Assembly: GCA_938034165.1 (NCBI GenBank)
Contig: CALHKP010000066.1
Coordinates: 1 to 26,368 of the forward strand
From: an uncultured Clostridia bacterium
Lineage (GTDB): Bacteria > Bacillota > Clostridia > Peptostreptococcales > Anaerovoracaceae
Direction: 5' to 3'
DNA: 26,368 bases
The notes under the pieces were generated by a model. That model made no database searches and was not told the origin of the DNA. It was given only the letters and a program-made list of their open reading frames with translations. Position 1 is the first letter of the stretch, and each line of letters opens with the position of its first letter. Of this stretch, positions 7,955 through 14,046 are shown in pieces. The position numbers were made by a program, and so were the translations under genes.

Positions 7955-8392
7955 ATGGTTAAAAACAGAACTCTTTTGTCCATTGCAGGGCTGGTATGGC
8001 TCGCAGCAGGATTTAATATAATCCGAATAGGAATTCTTTCCTATCAGGGCAATGTTTCCATACTGAACTTTTCAATATCATTTATTATATTTGCCATATT
8101 CTGGTGCAGAGTGTTCAGTAAACTAGTGGTAAAACACACAACAAGAATAGGTTCGTACGAAGACGAAAAACAATTTTTCTGGCACTTCTTTGATGTGAAG
8201 TCTTTCATGATTATGGCCTTCATGATGACTTTCGGAATTTCAATCCGTCACTTCAACCTGATGCCGGAAGCATGCATCGCCGTATTTTACACAGGTCTCG
8301 GCGCCGCTTTGTCCCTGGCGGGAATAGGGTTTATATATAATTTTTTCAGATTTGAAGATCAAAAAAGTTCTTACGATGCGGAGGAACTATAG
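7955..8392 (+). CDS. Unrecognised four-helix membrane protein
   Basis: I do not recognise the family. The protein has 145 residues with four hydrophobic segments (about 7-28, 35-57, 83-97 and 106-129) and a soluble acidic and aromatic stretch between the second and third (SYEDEKQFFWHFFD). There is no signal peptide and no transporter signature. It starts at ATG 7955 with GGAGGT upstream. The next membrane-protein gene begins 19 bases after it with its own GGAGG, so the two are cotranscribed. Given the shared operator, both are likely the targets of the TetR-family regulator. A role in membrane stress, export or lipid handling is only a guess from that context. Confidence 0.82.
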   Translation: MVKNRTLLSIAGLVWLAAGFNIIRIGILSYQGNVSILNFSISFIIFAIFWCRVFSKLVVKHTTRIGSYEDEKQFFWHFFDVKSFMIMAFMMTFGISIRHFNLMPEACIAVFYTGLGAALSLAGIGFIYNFFRFEDQKSSYDAEEL

Positions 8393-8411
8393 AATTTAAG
8401 GAGGTTTTATT

Positions 8412-9089
8412 ATGCAGGCAATAGTAGAAACACTATTTGATGCATTATATCTTATCGGTGTTATCACTCTCGGAATAATCATGATTGTAAAGAGCAAAGA
8501 ATCCAAAAATCAGCAGCAGTACAAGCTTTTCGGTATTATGGCAGTGGTGCTTGGTCTCGGGGATTCATTCCACCTTGTTCCAAGAGCAATCGCACTTTGC
8601 ACTACAGGACTGGAAAACTTTACCACAGCCCTGGGAACAGGCAAGTTCATCACTTCTATAACTATGACAATCTTCTATGTTATTCTCTACTACGTTTGGA
8701 AAAAGAGATATGATGTAAAAGAAGCAAAGGGGCTTACTGCTTCTGTATATCTGATGGCAGCACTGAGAATTGTTCTCTGTCTGTTTCCTCAGAATATGTG
8801 GCTCAGCGCAAGCTCACCTCTCTCATGGGGAATCTACAGAAACATTCCATTCACAATTCTCGGAATCATAATCGTTGTTCTTTTCTTCAAGAGCAGCAGA
8901 GAGAAAAAAGACACAGACTTCAGAAACATGTGGCTCACAATCGTAATCAGTTTCGGCTTCTACCTTCCGGTTGTGCTCTTTGCAGATGCGGTTCCTATGA
9001 TTGGAATGCTAATGATTCCAAAGACATGCGCATATGTATGGACAGTAGCAATCGGCTACAAAACAATGAAAAAAGATATGATACGCTAA
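8412..9089 (+). CDS. Unrecognised seven-helix membrane protein
   Basis: A protein of 225 residues with seven predicted transmembrane helices (about 8-27, 38-58, 78-96, 107-126, 140-160, 171-191 and 194-214). Helix 2 ends in the striking motif GDSFHLVPR (50-58), which places Asp, Ser, His and Arg in or near the membrane. Helix 7 begins after PMIGMLMIPK. I cannot assign a family. The polar cluster in helix 2 would suit an enzyme or sensor acting in the membrane more than a simple channel. The start follows AAGGAGG. The gene is the last of the TetR-linked unit and is followed by a strong terminator. Confidence 0.85.
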   Translation: MQAIVETLFDALYLIGVITLGIIMIVKSKESKNQQQYKLFGIMAVVLGLGDSFHLVPRAIALCTTGLENFTTALGTGKFITSITMTIFYVILYYVWKKRYDVKEAKGLTASVYLMAALRIVLCLFPQNMWLSASSPLSWGIYRNIPFTILGIIIVVLFFKSSREKKDTDFRNMWLTIVISFGFYLPVVLFADAVPMIGMLMIPKTCAYVWTVAIGYKTMKKDMIR

Positions 9090-9095
9090 CAAAAT

Positions 9096-9152
9096 GCTCC
9101 TTTCTCGGAGGACAGGTGAACGTACCCGACTTCTGAGAAGGGAGCTTTTTTT
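9096..9152 (+). terminator. Intrinsic terminator of the TetR-linked unit
   Basis: GCTCCTTTCTC (9096-9106) pairs with GAGAAGGGAGC (9135-9145), 11 bases with one T-G pair, followed by seven T residues. The 28-base loop contains a small inner GGT/ACC pairing. Confidence 0.88.
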
Positions 9153-9167
9153 AATAATTCTTACTGC

Positions 9168-10514
9168 TTAGATTCTTTCATCTGACAATTCAGCAGCATC
9201 AAAAAACATTATATAGTAAATAGGGATATATGTTATCTTCCCCTTTGTCTTTATTTCTCTTTCATTCGAAACAACGAAAGCTTTCTTTATATTGTAATCA
9301 TCATTTGAAACAAATTTGTTAAGCGCACTGTGCACAGTATAATCTTTTCCTGACTTAACCTCTATAGGCACAACTGAAAGGCTTCCGTAATCGTCTATCA
9401 GATAGTCCACTTCTCCTTTGTTTCTGTTGTCGTAATAATACAGCTTATATCCATGGGCTATCAGTTCGCTTGCTACAACGGTTTCATAAACCGAGCCCAA
9501 GTTTATGCTTCTGACATCATCAAGAACAGCCCTGATATTATTTCCATACAAGATACTTGTAAGAAGTCCTGCATCATTCATGTAAAGCTTAAGCAAATTT
9601 TTGCCTGCTGATTCAATCAAAGGAAATACCGGCGTTGAAATCGCCTGCACATTTAGCGCAATTCCCGCACTTATCAAATATTCAAACTCATCCTCGTAAT
9701 CAAGAAAAGTTTTTCCTTTCTTGTTTTCTATACTCTTTGCAACAACACGCTTTTTCTTATTCTCCATATTTGATGGAATCAGATCATATATCCTACGAAT
9801 TTTAAGCTTTTTTTCATCATCATATTTTGCCGCATCCGCCGCATAGTATTCTCTGATTTCGTTTTGAATTTCTCTTACAGGCACTATATTCTTGTCGGCG
9901 ATATACGAATTGACCGCATCCGGCATACCTCCAATCAGAAGATATTTTTTGAACAAATCAAGCATCCTGTCATGAGTAGGCTGGTCCAAGGACTCCAGTC
10001 TTCTGAATTTATTTCTCAAAGCAGAAATCGCAAATGTATTAAAGCCATTTGCATAAAGAAATTCTTCAAAATCCAAAGGAAACATTCTGACACGTTTTAT
10101 ACTTCCCATTGGTATAGACGGTGTCTGGGAAAGCGTAACTCCCAGCAAAGAGCCACTGGCTATATATGTAAATTTGCCGTCTTGTGCCAAGAATTTCAGA
10201 AGCGTGAGCAATTTGGGATATGCCTGAATTTCATCAATAAAAACCAGGGTATTTTCCCTTTCCTTCATCCTATCTCCAGCAATCATGCTCAGCTGCAGAT
10301 AAAAATCATCCACAGAAGTAATATCAGCAAAATACCGTTTTCCAAGAGAATCCTCTATCATATTAATTTCTATAAAATTTTCGAAAATTTCTTGTCCGGC
10401 ATGCCTTATAATATATGTCTTTCCCACCTGCCTTGCACCATCCACAAGAAGTATCTTTTGGGAATCCGATTTCAGATATTCAGTTATCAGCGCTTCAATT
10501 TTTCTGTATAACAT
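9168..10514 (-). CDS. AAA+ ATPase with DUF4143 domain
   Basis: An ATPase of 448 residues. The N-terminal AAA_14 domain has Walker A GARQVGKT (26-33) and Walker B VFIDEIQ (91-97). The C-terminal DUF4143 region ends in a restriction-endonuclease-like core: EVDYLID (368-374) followed by IEVKSGKDY (384-392). That core has the D...ExK spacing of the PD-(D/E)xK fold. Such proteins are common and scattered in anaerobes and vary in copy number. Their function is unsettled; proposals include nuclease-linked stress or defence roles. It stands alone with its own AAAGGAA ribosome binding site, convergent with the membrane-protein unit. Product class is certain, biological role unknown. Confidence 0.93.
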   Translation of the reverse strand: MLYRKIEALITEYLKSDSQKILLVDGARQVGKTYIIRHAGQEIFENFIEINMIEDSLGKRYFADITSVDDFYLQLSMIAGDRMKERENTLVFIDEIQAYPKLLTLLKFLAQDGKFTYIASGSLLGVTLSQTPSIPMGSIKRVRMFPLDFEEFLYANGFNTFAISALRNKFRRLESLDQPTHDRMLDLFKKYLLIGGMPDAVNSYIADKNIVPVREIQNEIREYYAADAAKYDDEKKLKIRRIYDLIPSNMENKKKRVVAKSIENKKGKTFLDYEDEFEYLISAGIALNVQAISTPVFPLIESAGKNLLKLYMNDAGLLTSILYGNNIRAVLDDVRSINLGSVYETVVASELIAHGYKLYYYDNRNKGEVDYLIDDYGSLSVVPIEVKSGKDYTVHSALNKFVSNDDYNIKKAFVVSNEREIKTKGKITYIPIYYIMFFDAAELSDERI

Positions 10515-10627
10515 AACTAAATTCCTTTCTGCAAACGCAGAATATGACTTTTCAATATAATTATAAGGCTATTTTGGCAACTTTTCAATATAGATATACG
10601 ATGTGGAAGGAATTCGTTAAACAGCTC

Positions 10628-10828
10628 TTAGAATTTATCTTTTGAATGTAAGTGGTATAGCTTAGTAAGCCCTAGCGTTAACCCTAAAATCGTTACCAAT
10701 ATAGTAACAATCATGGTAAATAAGTCCCTGTCGCAAAATAGTTCTTTAATAAAAACAATGCCAGCAAGAATTCCTGTAATTATCTGTAACAGCGATAATA
10801 TATACTGATAGAATTTATTTTCTGTCAT
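10628..10828 (-). CDS. Small two-helix membrane protein
   Basis: A 66-residue protein with two hydrophobic segments (about 10-28 and 36-54), joined by a short polar loop (KELFCDRD) and closed by a basic, His-containing tail. I recognise no family. A GCGAGGG ribosome binding site precedes the ATG. The ATG also overlaps the stop of a 20-codon ORF by four bases (ATGA), which supports real translation. It reads in the same direction as the DUF4143 ATPase gene downstream, with a gap of about 110 bases. Toxin-like, holin-like and regulatory roles are all possible and none is shown. Confidence 0.6.
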   Translation of the reverse strand: MTENKFYQYILSLLQIITGILAGIVFIKELFCDRDLFTMIVTILVTILGLTLGLTKLYHLHSKDKF

Positions 10829-10887
10829 GCATACACCCTCGCTTTCAATACCAGCTTAGTGAAAGACTTTTCGAAGATTATCCACAT
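10825..10887 (-). CDS. 20-codon leader ORF coupled to the small membrane protein
   Basis: On the minus strand AAGGAGG (10898-10904) is followed after 10 bases by an ATG that opens a 20-codon frame starting MWIIFEKS and ending ARVYA. Its TGA overlaps the ATG of the 66-residue protein (ATGA). The ribosome binding site is the better of the two. The peptide is short, basic and amphipathic, and could be a leader peptide that couples translation or a small functional peptide. No family can be named. Confidence 0.45.
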   Translation of the reverse strand: MWIIFEKSFTKLVLKARVYA

Positions 10888-10979
10888 TTGTGAAATTCCT
10901 CCTTATGTATATCAACAGTATAGCACAATTCAGCTCTTAGAAATTGAATATTAAGAAAATTTAAACATTAAAAGCAAAG

Positions 10980-11000
10980 AAAAAACGGCCTATAGCCGTT
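10980..11000 (-). terminator. Second intrinsic terminator downstream of tRNA-Lys
   Basis: On the minus strand AACGGC, loop tatag, GCCGTT, running directly into six T residues. It lies about 40 bases beyond the first tRNA terminator and so acts as a back-up. Confidence 0.7.
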
Positions 11001-11041
11001 CTGTTCCCCGTAAATTGTATTTACTTGCATAGCGAATATAT

Positions 11042-11070
11042 AAAAAACTCGTAACCTGAGTTACGAGTTT
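11042..11070 (-). terminator. Intrinsic terminator of tRNA-Lys
   Basis: A perfect 11-base stem, AAACTCGTAAC (11045-11055) with GTTACGAGTTT (11060-11070) and a 4-base loop. On the minus strand it continues into a T-run. It begins five bases after the end of the tRNA. Confidence 0.88.
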
Positions 11071-11074
11071 ATGT

Positions 11075-11150
11075 TGGTACACCATCACGGGTTCGAACCG
11101 TGGACACCCTGATTAAGAGTCAGGTGCTCTGCCAGCTGAGCTAATGGTGC
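11075..11150 (-). tRNA. tRNA-Lys, anticodon CTT
   Basis: A 76-base tRNA on the minus strand with encoded CCA. The acceptor 5' strand is GCACCAT, the D-arm is AGCTCAGCTGGCAGAGC, the anticodon loop is CTCTTAA (anticodon CTT, lysine) and the T-arm is CACGG-TTCGAAC-CCGTG. The acceptor 3' strand is ATGGTGT, so the first pair is G1-U72 where most relatives have G1-C72. It is transcribed alone from its own promoter with two terminators behind it. Confidence 0.95.
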
Positions 11151-11181
11151 ATATTATGTCCTGTGCCTTAGCGACTTGTTT

Positions 11182-11211
11182 ATAATACCATATGAACAAT
11201 GGGTCTGTCAA
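11182..11211 (-). promoter_or_regulatory. Promoter of tRNA-Lys
   Basis: On the minus strand a perfect TTGACA (11206-11211) and TATTAT (11182-11187) are separated by 18 bases, about 32 bases before the tRNA. The -35 box touches the end of a 34-base palindrome. On the plus strand the same -10 bases read TATAAT. Confidence 0.8.
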
Positions 11212-11243
11212 CAACTTTTTTAAATATATTTAAAAAAGTTGTT
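11210..11243. repeat. 34-base perfect palindrome beside the tRNA promoter
   Basis: AACAACTTTTTTAAATA followed by its exact reverse complement, with no spacer. The flanks TGGGT (11200-11204) and ACCCA (11246-11250) can extend the pairing. It might be an AT-rich cruciform, a protein site or part of a terminator. The T-run inside the stem is not typical of a terminator. Confidence 0.8.
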
Positions 11244-11265
11244 CAACCCAGGTTTCCGCCCTGTT

Positions 11266-11324
11266 GGTTGCCCGGGTAAGACAACCTGCAAAGACCGAAA
11301 ATGAACTTCCGGCCTTTGCTTTTT
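11266..11324 (+). terminator. Two hairpins with a plus-strand terminator and no gene in front
   Basis: GGTTG/CAACC (11266-11270 and 11282-11286) is followed by GCAAAG-a-CCG (11288-11297) pairing with CGG-c-CTTTGC (11310-11319) and then TTTTT. The T-run is on the plus strand, yet no plus-strand gene lies upstream. This suggests a short unannotated plus-strand RNA of about 130 bases, possibly started at TATAAT 11181-11186 (no good -35 box seen). The minus-strand barrel-protein gene ends 65 bases further on. Confidence 0.45.
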
Positions 11325-11388
11325 CTCCTTTTTTAAGTCTTTGGGAAGCACTATACTGCTTCTCGCTTAAATTAACGATAAACTTGCC

Positions 11389-12123
11389 TTATCCTAAAAG
11401 ATTGACCATAGCTTTGACTTCGTCGTTTGTAGCTTCGTTTGTTCTGTCGCCTGCATCTGCATCAGCTCTGTAGCTGTCCATCATGGATGCGAATATTTCT
11501 GCTGTTGTCGGTGGCGTATAACTGATTGTGTTTGCTCCGGCTTCAATAGTTTCTCTAATTGATTCCTCTGTCGGACCGCCTGTTGCTATAATAGGAACTT
11601 TTGGGAATTTCTTTCTTATTTCTCTTACGACTTCAGGTGTCTTGGATGCAGCGGATACATTCAGAATGGATGCACCTGCATCAAGTCTTGCTTGGATGTC
11701 AACTTTGCTGTTCAAAACAGTTACAATGATAGGAATGTCTATCACGCTCTTCATCAGTTTGATTGTGTCGTTTTTCATCGGGCCGTTTACCACAACGCCG
11801 AAAGCGCCGTGAGCTTCTGCATCCTTGGCCATCACAACAGATCTCATTCCTGTTGTTGTACCTCCGCCTACTCCTGCAAATACAGGTATCGATGATGCGT
11901 TGATGATTGTCTGAGAAATTATCTGCTGTGGTGTAAACGGATATACTGCCAAAACAGCATCTGCGTTACAGTTTCTGATGATTGCAATATCTGTCGAAAA
12001 CAATACGGACTTGATTCGTCTTCCCATTACAACAATTCCTTTTGCCTTCCAGATTACTTCCGGAATCTGAAGGCTGTGTGCTCTCAAGGTTCCGTTTATT
12101 CTTGGAATATCTATCTCATTCAT
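11389..12123 (-). CDS. Uncharacterised beta/alpha-barrel protein (ribulose-phosphate-binding-barrel-like)
   Basis: A 244-residue protein that looks like a TIM barrel of the ribulose-phosphate-binding class. Alternating hydrophobic strands end in glycine-rich loops, notably FAGVGGGTTTG (82-92) and IIATGGPTEESI (178-189). The latter resembles the phosphate-gripping loops of KDPG aldolase and thiamine-phosphate-synthase-like barrels. Relatives in clostridia are usually annotated only as hydrolase or barrel protein. No catalytic residue set could be recognised, and the C-terminal tail (about 215-244) is polar. The start ATG follows AAGGAGG. It is probably a single-gene transcript, and its neighbours do not suggest a pathway. 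Confidence 0.83.
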   Translation of the reverse strand: MNEIDIPRINGTLRAHSLQIPEVIWKAKGIVVMGRRIKSVLFSTDIAIIRNCNADAVLAVYPFTPQQIISQTIINASSIPVFAGVGGGTTTGMRSVVMAKDAEAHGAFGVVVNGPMKNDTIKLMKSVIDIPIIVTVLNSKVDIQARLDAGASILNVSAASKTPEVVREIRKKFPKVPIIATGGPTEESIRETIEAGANTISYTPPTTAEIFASMMDSYRADADAGDRTNEATNDEVKAMVNLLG

Positions 12124-12262
12124 GCGTCAATACCTCCTTAACATTTTATTAACAATCTAAAGTATACTATAAAACGCCAAAAAAGGCATGAAAAATATCT
12201 GAAAATCATATAAATTTTTCTGAGCAGCGGTGATATTTTTATGTCACCACAATCCTGTTTTG

Positions 12263-12271
12263 TGATATAAT
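12263..12271 (+). promoter_or_regulatory. Extended -10 promoter of the TSCPD/cation-exporter pair
   Basis: TGATATAAT combines an extended -10 element (TG, one base, TATAAT at 12266-12271). No convincing -35 box lies 16-18 bases upstream. The leader to the ATG at 12312 is about 35 bases. Confidence 0.55.
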
Positions 12272-12311
12272 TAAAACTTAATGATACTTAATTTAAAAAT
12301 TGGAGGTTATT

Positions 12312-12563
12312 ATGGCATATACATACAAAACAGAAGGAGTTTGCTCAGTTGCAATTGATGTAGAAATGGACGGAGACATCGTTAAGGACGTTGTTTTCCA
12401 CGGAGGCTGCAACGGCAACCTCAAGGGAATCTCTTCCCTCGTAAAAGGCATGAAATTCGAAGACATAAAAGAAAGACTGGAAGGAACAACCTGTGGACTC
12501 AAGAATACTTCATGTCCCGATCAGCTTGTAAAAGCTATCGCGGAGGCCATGGCACATGAATAA
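12312..12563 (+). CDS. TSCPD domain protein, TIGR03905-type four-cysteine protein
   Basis: An 83-residue protein with the family signature NTSCPDQL near its C-terminus. It has four conserved cysteines (C11, C33, C61 and C68) that could hold a metal ion. A similar domain ends some class II ribonucleotide reductases. I start it at ATG 12312, since GGAGG (12302-12306) precedes it with ideal spacing; a TTG at 12300 would put that site inside the gene. It overlaps the next gene by eight bases (ATGAATAA), so the two are translationally coupled. Its function is unknown. The coupling with a metal exporter makes a metal-related role worth considering. Confidence 0.92.
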   Translation: MAYTYKTEGVCSVAIDVEMDGDIVKDVVFHGGCNGNLKGISSLVKGMKFEDIKERLEGTTCGLKNTSCPDQLVKAIAEAMAHE

Positions 12564-13734
12564 ACTGCTTTGTCGACTTTTTGTAAAGAATTATCAAGCT
12601 ACATCAGACCCTGACGTCAGACAGGCCTACGGCAAACTTGCAGGTTTTGTAGGCATCGTTTCCAATATGCTGCTATGCATCGCCAAAGTTCTGGTGGGCG
12701 TAATTTCCGGCAGTATCGCTATAGTAGCAGACGGCATCAACAACCTTGCTGATGCATCTTCTTCTATAATCACCCTTGTGGGATTTAAACTCGCTTCCAT
12801 GCCCGAAGACGAAGAACATCCTTACGGACACGCACGATACGAGTACATAACAGGAATGATTGTTTCAGTCCTTATCGTCGTTGTGGGAGTGGAACTTGCC
12901 AAGGCTTCAATCGGCAAAATAATCACGCCGGAACCTGTCGCTTTCAGCTACATTATAGTTATAGTTCTTTTGCTCTCAATTGCAGTCAAACTCTGGCAGT
13001 CCGGGTTCTATATATTTGCCGGAAAAAGTATTAACTCGCTGACACTGACGGCAACGGCCGCAGATAGCAGAAACGACGTTATATCAACAACTGTAGTACT
13101 GGTGAGCCTTATAGCGGGACACTTCCTGAACGTCCAAATTGACGGATACATGGGTCTTGCTGTTGCCGCATTCATATTCTGTTCCGGAATCGGCCTGATA
13201 AAAGAAACCGCAAGCCCTCTTCTCGGAGAGTCTCCCGACCCGCAGCTGGTATCAGATATAGCAAAGCTCGCCCTTTCTTATGACGGAATTCTGGGAATAC
13301 ACGACCTTGCGGTTCACAACTACGGCCCGGGCAAAATTTTCGTGTCAATTCATATAGAAGTCGATGCAGATGGCGACCTCATGGCAAGCCATGACCTGAT
13401 TGACAATATTGAGCGAGACATCTCCAAAAAGCTTAAGGTGGTAATGACAGCTCACATGGATCCTATTAAGATTAAGGATCCTCTTGTAAAAAAATTCAAA
13501 GAAGAAGCAATGGAAATCGTCTCAGGTATCGAAGGGGTTTCAAACGTCCACGATTTGAGAATTGTAAAAGGACAGACCCACACCAATATAATCTTCGATG
13601 TAGTGGTTTCGCCTGACTGCAAGCTTTCACAAAAAGAAATTGCGCAGAAGTTCCAGGCTGAGGCAGATAAATTGGATGGAAATTACTTCGTTGTAATCAA
13701 TTTCGACAGCCAATATGCGACTATATCACTGTAA
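12556..13734 (+). CDS. Cation diffusion facilitator exporter, manganese-type motifs
   Basis: A CDF-family metal/proton antiporter of 392 residues. The transmembrane half (about 25-215) has the site-A pairs N62-x3-D66 in helix 2 (INNLAD) and D170-x3-D174 in helix 5 (ADSRND), plus HPYGHARYEY (88-97). The N/D plus D/D pattern is, as I remember it, the manganese (MntE-like) signature, where zinc exporters have D/D plus H/D. The cytoplasmic part is longer than usual: one ZT-dimer-like domain at about 225-300 and a second similar domain at about 310-392, where most family members have one. It is translationally coupled to the TSCPD gene and ends before two hairpins. Metal specificity is inferred from residues only. 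Confidence 0.92.
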   Translation: MNKLLCRLFVKNYQATSDPDVRQAYGKLAGFVGIVSNMLLCIAKVLVGVISGSIAIVADGINNLADASSSIITLVGFKLASMPEDEEHPYGHARYEYITGMIVSVLIVVVGVELAKASIGKIITPEPVAFSYIIVIVLLLSIAVKLWQSGFYIFAGKSINSLTLTATAADSRNDVISTTVVLVSLIAGHFLNVQIDGYMGLAVAAFIFCSGIGLIKETASPLLGESPDPQLVSDIAKLALSYDGILGIHDLAVHNYGPGKIFVSIHIEVDADGDLMASHDLIDNIERDISKKLKVVMTAHMDPIKIKDPLVKKFKEEAMEIVSGIEGVSNVHDLRIVKGQTHTNIIFDVVVSPDCKLSQKEIAQKFQAEADKLDGNYFVVINFDSQYATISL

Positions 13735-13810
13735 AGTCCACAGAATAATTTTGAGTGGCTTTTGCACACCCCCACGATAATTTATAATAAGACCAAATTT
13801 TCTATCCAAA

Positions 13811-13841
13811 AATTAAAAACCCGGTGCGCCCCATGCGCACC
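13811..13841 (-). terminator. Terminator for the minus-strand kinase operon
   Basis: GGTGCGC (13823-13829), loop cccat, GCGCACC (13835-13841). On the minus strand it is followed by GGG and then TTTTTAATTTTT. It backs up the stronger hairpin at 13847-13885. Confidence 0.65.
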
Positions 13842-13846
13842 CTTAA

Positions 13847-13885
13847 CAAAAGAGCATCTTGGGAAAATCCCAAGATGCTCTTTTG
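13847..13885. terminator. Bidirectional intrinsic terminator
   Basis: An 18-base perfect stem: CAAAAGAGCATCTTGGGA (13847-13864) pairs with 13868-13885 across a 3-base AAA loop. T-runs arise on both strands. It separates the plus-strand metal exporter from the minus-strand histidine kinase. Confidence 0.93.
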
Positions 13886-14046
13886 GTTTAAGGGTATAGT
13901 CAATTTCGCTTTCATAGATTAGAACTCTTCTTGTTCTTCTCTTTCTGCTTCTGTGACTACATTATAGCCCCTTTTTTCTGTCTTGTCACTGATACATGTG
14001 TCAGTAAGTTCAATAATTCAGCATTTTTTGGAATGTTTATGTGAAA
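13886..14046. other. Non-coding tail beyond the second kinase gene
   Basis: Together with 13735-13885 this makes a 312-base stretch with no accepted gene. Beyond the two terminators it holds an imperfect palindrome CTGA-t-ACATGT-g-TCAG near 13987-14002. A short minus-strand frame encodes an acidic tail (VVTEAEREEQEEF, about 13922-13960) and lacks a proper start. It resembles the Glu-rich end of the kinase and may be a remnant. Confidence 0.4.

Noticed and set aside
9168..10514. DUF4143 ATPase as part of an anti-phage island
   Set aside because: It stands alone with no other defence gene nearby. The family is scattered and its role is not established.
11075..11150. tRNA-Lys as integration site of a mobile element covering 9.1-11.0 kb
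   Set aside because: No integrase gene and no second copy of the tRNA 3' end were seen in the window.
13922..14040. Short minus-strand acidic frame after the second kinase
   Set aside because: No ATG, GTG or TTG start and no ribosome binding site. At most a remnant of a kinase tail.
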